DNA of 64,000 nt from Corynebacterium urinipleomorphum (GTDB lineage Bacteria > Actinomycetota > Actinomycetes > Mycobacteriales > Mycobacteriaceae): positions 20,916 to 84,915 of the forward strand of contig NZ_LT706961.1 of NCBI RefSeq assembly GCF_900155535.1, read 5' to 3'. This document shows, one piece after another, positions 60,577 through 64,000 of this stretch (position 1 is the first letter of the stretch; every line of letters starts with the position of its first letter). The notes beneath the pieces are model-generated. The model was not told the DNA's origin. It searched no databases and saw only the letters and a list, made by a program, of their open reading frames with translations. The position numbers and the translations under genes are program-made.

Positions 60577-61485
60577 CTAACCCAGCACCCGTGCCAGCGC
60601 GGCTCGACCTTTGAGCCCGAGCCACAACGCGGCGCGCACCGGCGCCTGCCACAGGTGCGGGTGGCGGTCCGCCTGGAAGCGGTACGCGGAATCATGGTGC
60701 GCGGGCACCGTCACGCGCGAATGCTTCTTGGCGGAATGGCCCTGGTCGTGGAAGATCACGGAATCCGGGCAGAAGATATTGTCCCACCCGGCACGGGAGA
60801 GCCGGTCGCCGAAATCGATGTCCTCGAAGTACATGAAGTAGCGCTCGTCGAAGCCCCCGATGGCATCGAAAGCGTCCCACCGCACGAGCAGGCACGAGCC
60901 GGACAACCAACCGGCGGGGCGCACGTCGCTGAGGTTCTCCCCCGCCCGGTAAGCCTTGCTGAACGGGTTGCCCGGCCACACCGGGTACAGCACGGCGTGG
61001 CCGATACCGGTGAGCAAGGTAGGAACCTCGCGCGCCGAGGGGTACGCGGATCCGTCCAACTCCTCGATCCGCGGGCCCACCGCCCCGGCGCGCGGGTGAT
61101 CCGCGGCGCACGTCAGAAGCGCATCGAGGGAGCCGGGGCTGAATTCCACGTCGGGGTTGACAATGAGGAAGTACTCTCCGTCAATCTCCCCCGCCTCACG
61201 CGCCGGAGAGAGGTGCCTGGCAGCCGCATTGATCGCGGCACCGTAACCGATGTTTCCCCCTGTGGGCAGGAAGTCCACGTCCTCGCGTTCGGCGGCCATG
61301 GTCTGCGGCACGCCATCGGTGGAGCCGTTGTCGGCGCAGATCAACCGCGTTGGGCGTTCAGTCGCGCGCGAAAGCGAATCCGCGAGCCCCGCAAGGTGCC
61401 GCCCCGGCGAGAACGTCACAGTGACTACAGCGAGTGGAACTGCTGGGTCAGCGGCGGCGGTGTCGCGTCCGAAAGTCGTACTCAC
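60577..61485 (-). CDS. wbbL: GT2 rhamnosyltransferase WbbL
   Basis: A 302-residue family 2 glycosyltransferase, identified from sequence and its place between manC and the LCP gene as WbbL. WbbL adds rhamnose to decaprenyl-linked GlcNAc, building the linker between peptidoglycan and arabinogalactan. It shows Ala-Val-Val-Thr-Val-Thr-Phe-Ser near the N-terminus, Asp-Asn-Gly-Ser-Thr-Asp, the metal motif in Ile-Val-Asn-Pro-Asp-Val-Glu-Phe, and Tyr-Phe-Glu-Asp-Ile-Asp-Phe. GTG 61485 (Val-Ser-Thr-Thr-Phe) is chosen; the longer frame has no supporting signal. Confidence 0.9.
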   Translation of the reverse strand: MSTTFGRDTAAADPAVPLAVVTVTFSPGRHLAGLADSLSRATERPTRLICADNGSTDGVPQTMAAEREDVDFLPTGGNIGYGAAINAAARHLSPAREAGEIDGEYFLIVNPDVEFSPGSLDALLTCAADHPRAGAVGPRIEELDGSAYPSAREVPTLLTGIGHAVLYPVWPGNPFSKAYRAGENLSDVRPAGWLSGSCLLVRWDAFDAIGGFDERYFMYFEDIDFGDRLSRAGWDNIFCPDSVIFHDQGHSAKKHSRVTVPAHHDSAYRFQADRHPHLWQAPVRAALWLGLKGRAALARVLG

Positions 61486-61660
61486 AGTCCGGCAGCTTAC
61501 CGCCCGCAGCTGCTGCGGGATCCCGGCGCGCGCGGAGGCGTGCACTATACTTTCCACCTATTGTGATCAACCCTCCGCGCGGGAGGTGTCGGGGCTGTTC
61601 TCCGCAGCTCGTTCGACCGTGCGGCGGGCAGCAGGTGGACGATTAAAGGGGCAGCGTTTC

Positions 61661-63241
61661 GTGAGCGAGAACTACCGGCAGGTGCGCGACATCCAGCCGG
61701 CCCCGTCGCGCGTGCGGGATATCAGCCAGTCCGGCCACCCGGCGTTGAAGACAGCCCTGGCCGCGGTGTCCGCTCTCATCATTCTCCTCTCTGGGCTGGG
61801 TTATTACTCCGTGGGCCGTCTGGGCGGAAAGCTTTCTTCCACGGATTTGGCGCTTTCGGACGACAAGCTGGACGGCGAGGACGGCGCGGTGGACATTCTC
61901 CTCGTCGGCTCGGATTCCCGCACCGACGCGCAGGGCAACCCGCTGAGCGAGGACGAGTTGCGGCGCCTGAACGCGGGCGAAGCGGACGGCGAGCTGAACA
62001 CGGACACGATTATGGTGATCCGCGTGCCCAACGACGGTTCCCGCGCCACAGCCGTGTCCATCCCGCGCGACACGTATATCCACGATTCCACGTTCGGCAA
62101 CACCAAGATCAACGGCGTGTACGGCCAGTACGCGAACGCCAAGCGCGACGAATTGCTCGAGGACGGGGAGAAAGAGGGCAAGGCTCTCGAGGAGAAAGTA
62201 GCGCAAGCAGGGCAACAGGGGCTTATCGACGCTGTGGCGGACCTCACCGGCGTCGAAGTCGACCACTACGCGCAGGTGGGCCTGCTCGGCTTCGTGCTTC
62301 TCACCGACGCTGTCGGCGGTGTGGAAGTGTGCCTGAACGAGGCGGTGGACGAGCCGATGTCCGGTGCGAAATTCCCCGCCGGCCGCTCCACCCTCGACGG
62401 CGCACAGGCCCTCGCGTTTGTCCGCCAGCGCCACGACCTCCCCCGCGGCGACTTGGACCGTATCGTCCGCCAGCAAGTGTTCATGGCTTCCTTGGTCAAC
62501 GAGGCGATCTCCGCCGGCACGCTGTCGAACCCGGCGAAAATGCGCGAGCTGTCCAACGCCGTGGAGCGCTCGGTGAACGTGGACTCCGGCTGGAACATCA
62601 TGTCCCTGGCCAGCCAGATGTCCGATCTGGCAGCCGGTAATGTCACCTTCTCCACCATCCCGGTCACATCGGTCAACGGTGTGGGCGATTACGGCGAGTC
62701 CATTGTCACCGTCGACCCGCAGCAGGTCCGCGACTTCATGCAGGATCTTGCGAAGGAGCAGGAAGAGGCTGAGCAAACTGCCGAGGACAGCGCAGACGGC
62801 CAGGACACCGATGCCGGCGCCGCCTCCGAGGCCGATGCGCTTTCGGGCACGTCCGTGACCCTGCTCAACGCCGGCGACACTTCCGGTCTGGCGGGCGCAG
62901 TGGGCGACGTGCTGAAGGAGAAGAAGCTCACCATTGAGAGCATCGGCAACGCCACCCCGGGCATCTACGATTCCTCGCAAATCGTTGCCCCCAGCGCCGA
63001 CGACCCGGCGGCGAAGGAGCTGGCTAAGATGCTCGGCGACTTGCCTGTGACTGTCAATGAGTCTTTGGAGCCCGGTTCCCTCATCGTTGTCACCGCCGAC
63101 GATTACACCGGCCCCGGAGCCGACCAGGCTCTGGACACCAGCGAGGAGAATACCGTGGGCACACCGGGCGAGGACTTCGGCGCAGCCGAGGTCGCTCCCG
63201 AGTTCAACGCCGGCGGCACCGGCCCGCGCTGCGTGAACTGA
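61661..63241 (+). CDS. lcpA: LytR-CpsA-Psr family protein (LcpA-like)
   Basis: A 526-residue membrane protein that probably attaches arabinogalactan to peptidoglycan, as LcpA does in C. glutamicum. One membrane helix (about 30-50) precedes the LCP domain (about 75-300), with Val-Gly-Ser-Asp-Ser-Arg, Asp-Thr-Ile-Met-Val-Ile-Arg-Val, Ser-Ile-Pro-Arg-Asp-Thr and Val-Arg-Gln-Arg-His-Asp. A LytR_C domain (about 390-480) and an acidic tail follow. GTG 61661 is preceded by AAAGGGG. It is divergent from wbbL and ends at a strong terminator. Confidence 0.93.
   Translation: MSENYRQVRDIQPAPSRVRDISQSGHPALKTALAAVSALIILLSGLGYYSVGRLGGKLSSTDLALSDDKLDGEDGAVDILLVGSDSRTDAQGNPLSEDELRRLNAGEADGELNTDTIMVIRVPNDGSRATAVSIPRDTYIHDSTFGNTKINGVYGQYANAKRDELLEDGEKEGKALEEKVAQAGQQGLIDAVADLTGVEVDHYAQVGLLGFVLLTDAVGGVEVCLNEAVDEPMSGAKFPAGRSTLDGAQALAFVRQRHDLPRGDLDRIVRQQVFMASLVNEAISAGTLSNPAKMRELSNAVERSVNVDSGWNIMSLASQMSDLAAGNVTFSTIPVTSVNGVGDYGESIVTVDPQQVRDFMQDLAKEQEEAEQTAEDSADGQDTDAGAASEADALSGTSVTLLNAGDTSGLAGAVGDVLKEKKLTIESIGNATPGIYDSSQIVAPSADDPAAKELAKMLGDLPVTVNESLEPGSLIVVTADDYTGPGADQALDTSEENTVGTPGEDFGAAEVAPEFNAGGTGPRCVN
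62221..62231 (+). repeat. GCTTATCGACG 11-mer (plus strand)
   Basis: Exact copy in lcpA, read as Leu-Ile-Asp-Ala. Confidence 0.7.
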
Positions 63242-63258
63242 TCCTGTGAACTAATTCT

Positions 63259-63298
63259 CGCGGGGGCCGGGCTCCCCTTCACCTGGCCCCCGCGTTTT
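63259..63298 (+). terminator. terminator of lcpA
   Basis: A perfect 10-bp stem CGCGGGGGCC (63259-63268) / GGCCCCCGCG (63285-63294) with a 16-base loop, followed by TTTT. It lies 17 bp after the lcpA stop. Confidence 0.88.
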
Positions 63299-63315
63299 CC
63301 CTACGATGGGACGGC

Positions 63316-64000
63316 ATGAGCTTGCTCGCCCCGATCCTGTCCACCGACCCCGCTAGCCCCCGGCTGACCGTCTACGACGAAGCGGCCGGCACGCGCATGG
63401 AGTTCTCCGGCGTGACTCTGGATAACTGGGCCAACAAGATCGCCAACATGCTCGTCGAGGAATTTGAGCTCGACGACCCGTCCGCCGAACCCCGCATCCT
63501 CGTGGACCTGCCTGTGTCCTGGCAGGCTGCGGTGCTGCCCATCGGCATCTACAACGCCGGTCTCTCCTTCACCGTTGGCACCGGGCAGCACGGCGAGCCG
63601 AACCCGGGCCAGGACGGCCCCCAGCTGGTGTTCACTACCCCAGCCGCCGTGGAGAACTGGCCGAAATCCACCGACGTGGTCGCGGTGTCCGACGACCCGT
63701 TCGGCCGCGGTGTGACGGAAACCGGTGGAACTTTGCCGCCCGGCATCGTCGACTTCGGCCCCACCGTCCGCTTCTACGGCGACCAGTACTACGGTGCGTC
63801 CCCCGACCTGGCGCAGTGGCGCGCCGGGGATACCGGCGCCGAGCGTGTGCTCATTCCCGCCTGGACCACCCGCGAGGAATTCGACGCTTCCGTCATGTCG
63901 CCCTTGGCCGCGGGCGGCTCCGTCGTGGCCGTGGCGGGGATGGCATCCGCCGAGCGCCCCGCGCAGATCGCCCCCTTCTCTTATACCCACCTCGCTGGTT
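63316..64000 (+). CDS. TIGR03089 family protein (partial)
   Basis: The first 228 codons of a gene that leaves the window. It matches the actinobacterial TIGR03089 family, distant relatives of AMP-binding acyl-CoA synthetase N-domains, typically about 240 residues. Recognisable parts are Leu-Ser-Thr-Asp-Pro-Ala-Ser-Pro-Arg-Leu-Thr-Val-Tyr, Leu-Asp-Asn-Trp-Ala-Asn-Lys-Ile-Ala-Asn and the repeated Pro-Leu-Ala-Ala-Gly-Gly-Ser. No ATP-binding P-loop of full synthetases is visible, so activity is uncertain. ATG 63316 is preceded by GGGA. In mycobacteria the same pair (LCP gene, TIGR03089 gene) occurs. Confidence 0.82.
   Translation, partial: MSLLAPILSTDPASPRLTVYDEAAGTRMEFSGVTLDNWANKIANMLVEEFELDDPSAEPRILVDLPVSWQAAVLPIGIYNAGLSFTVGTGQHGEPNPGQDGPQLVFTTPAAVENWPKSTDVVAVSDDPFGRGVTETGGTLPPGIVDFGPTVRFYGDQYYGASPDLAQWRAGDTGAERVLIPAWTTREEFDASVMSPLAAGGSVVAVAGMASAERPAQIAPFSYTHLAG

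Overview
The window looks like a chromosome segment of a high-GC actinobacterium of the genus Corynebacterium. The evidence is gene content and order: UPF0182 protein, PDZ/Lon-like protease, uvrD2, K+ channel, adnB-adnA, rhlE-like helicase, WhiB1-type regulator (whcE), bL37, rshA-sigH, aroA-rsgA, secA, hpf, lpqB-mtrB-mtrA-tmk-ahcY, manA, pmmB, WhiB2-type regulator (whcD), GDP-mannose pyrophosphorylase, wbbL, LCP protein. This order is shared by corynebacteria and mycobacteria. GTG starts are frequent and most coding DNA is GC-rich. Layout: 1-6 kb is accessory-flavoured core with a small GlsB/YeaQ-type membrane protein, a class V aminotransferase, a complete IS3-type element (1447-3305) whose right end supplies the last codons of a luciferase-like oxidoreductase, a ChrA chromate transporter and a small Cys-containing protein. 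6-11.5 kb is a lower-GC island that abuts the 3' end of an initiator tRNA-fMet gene. It carries an IS1628-like IS6 element, an Abi/HEPN toxin gene preceded by a strong promoter and a hairpin RNA, two tiny ORFs, a serine resolvase, an HNH protein, a pentapeptide-repeat protein, a secreted protein, several unknowns and a phage-type HTH protein whose last codons lie in the tRNA gene. 11.7-34.8 kb is core: proteolysis and DNA-repair genes, with uvrD2, a K+ channel, adnB and adnA in one minus-strand cluster. 34.8-41.9 kb holds stress regulators (whcE, rshA-sigH), a 24-residue ribosomal protein gene, aroA and rsgA. 41.9-52.7 kb holds protein export, ribosome hibernation, the MtrAB-LpqB envelope signalling module, tmk and ahcY. 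53-64 kb is devoted to mannose activation and envelope assembly (manA, pmmB, GDP-mannose pyrophosphorylase, wbbL, LCP). Main points for a second look: (1) the exact 11-mer GCTTATCGACG occurs ten times in core genes on both strands and in different codon frames, and never in the island or the IS elements; (2) the Abi-like HEPN gene has an upstream hairpin RNA with its own promoter and a nine-C tract near its start, resembling an RNA-antitoxin system; (3) an array of hairpins lies upstream of whcE; (4) AdnA has a degenerate Walker A and RshA has a degenerate zinc-anti-sigma motif; (5) the IS3-type element rewrites the C-terminus of a neighbouring gene. All functional statements come from motif reading and remembered family knowledge; no database search was run.
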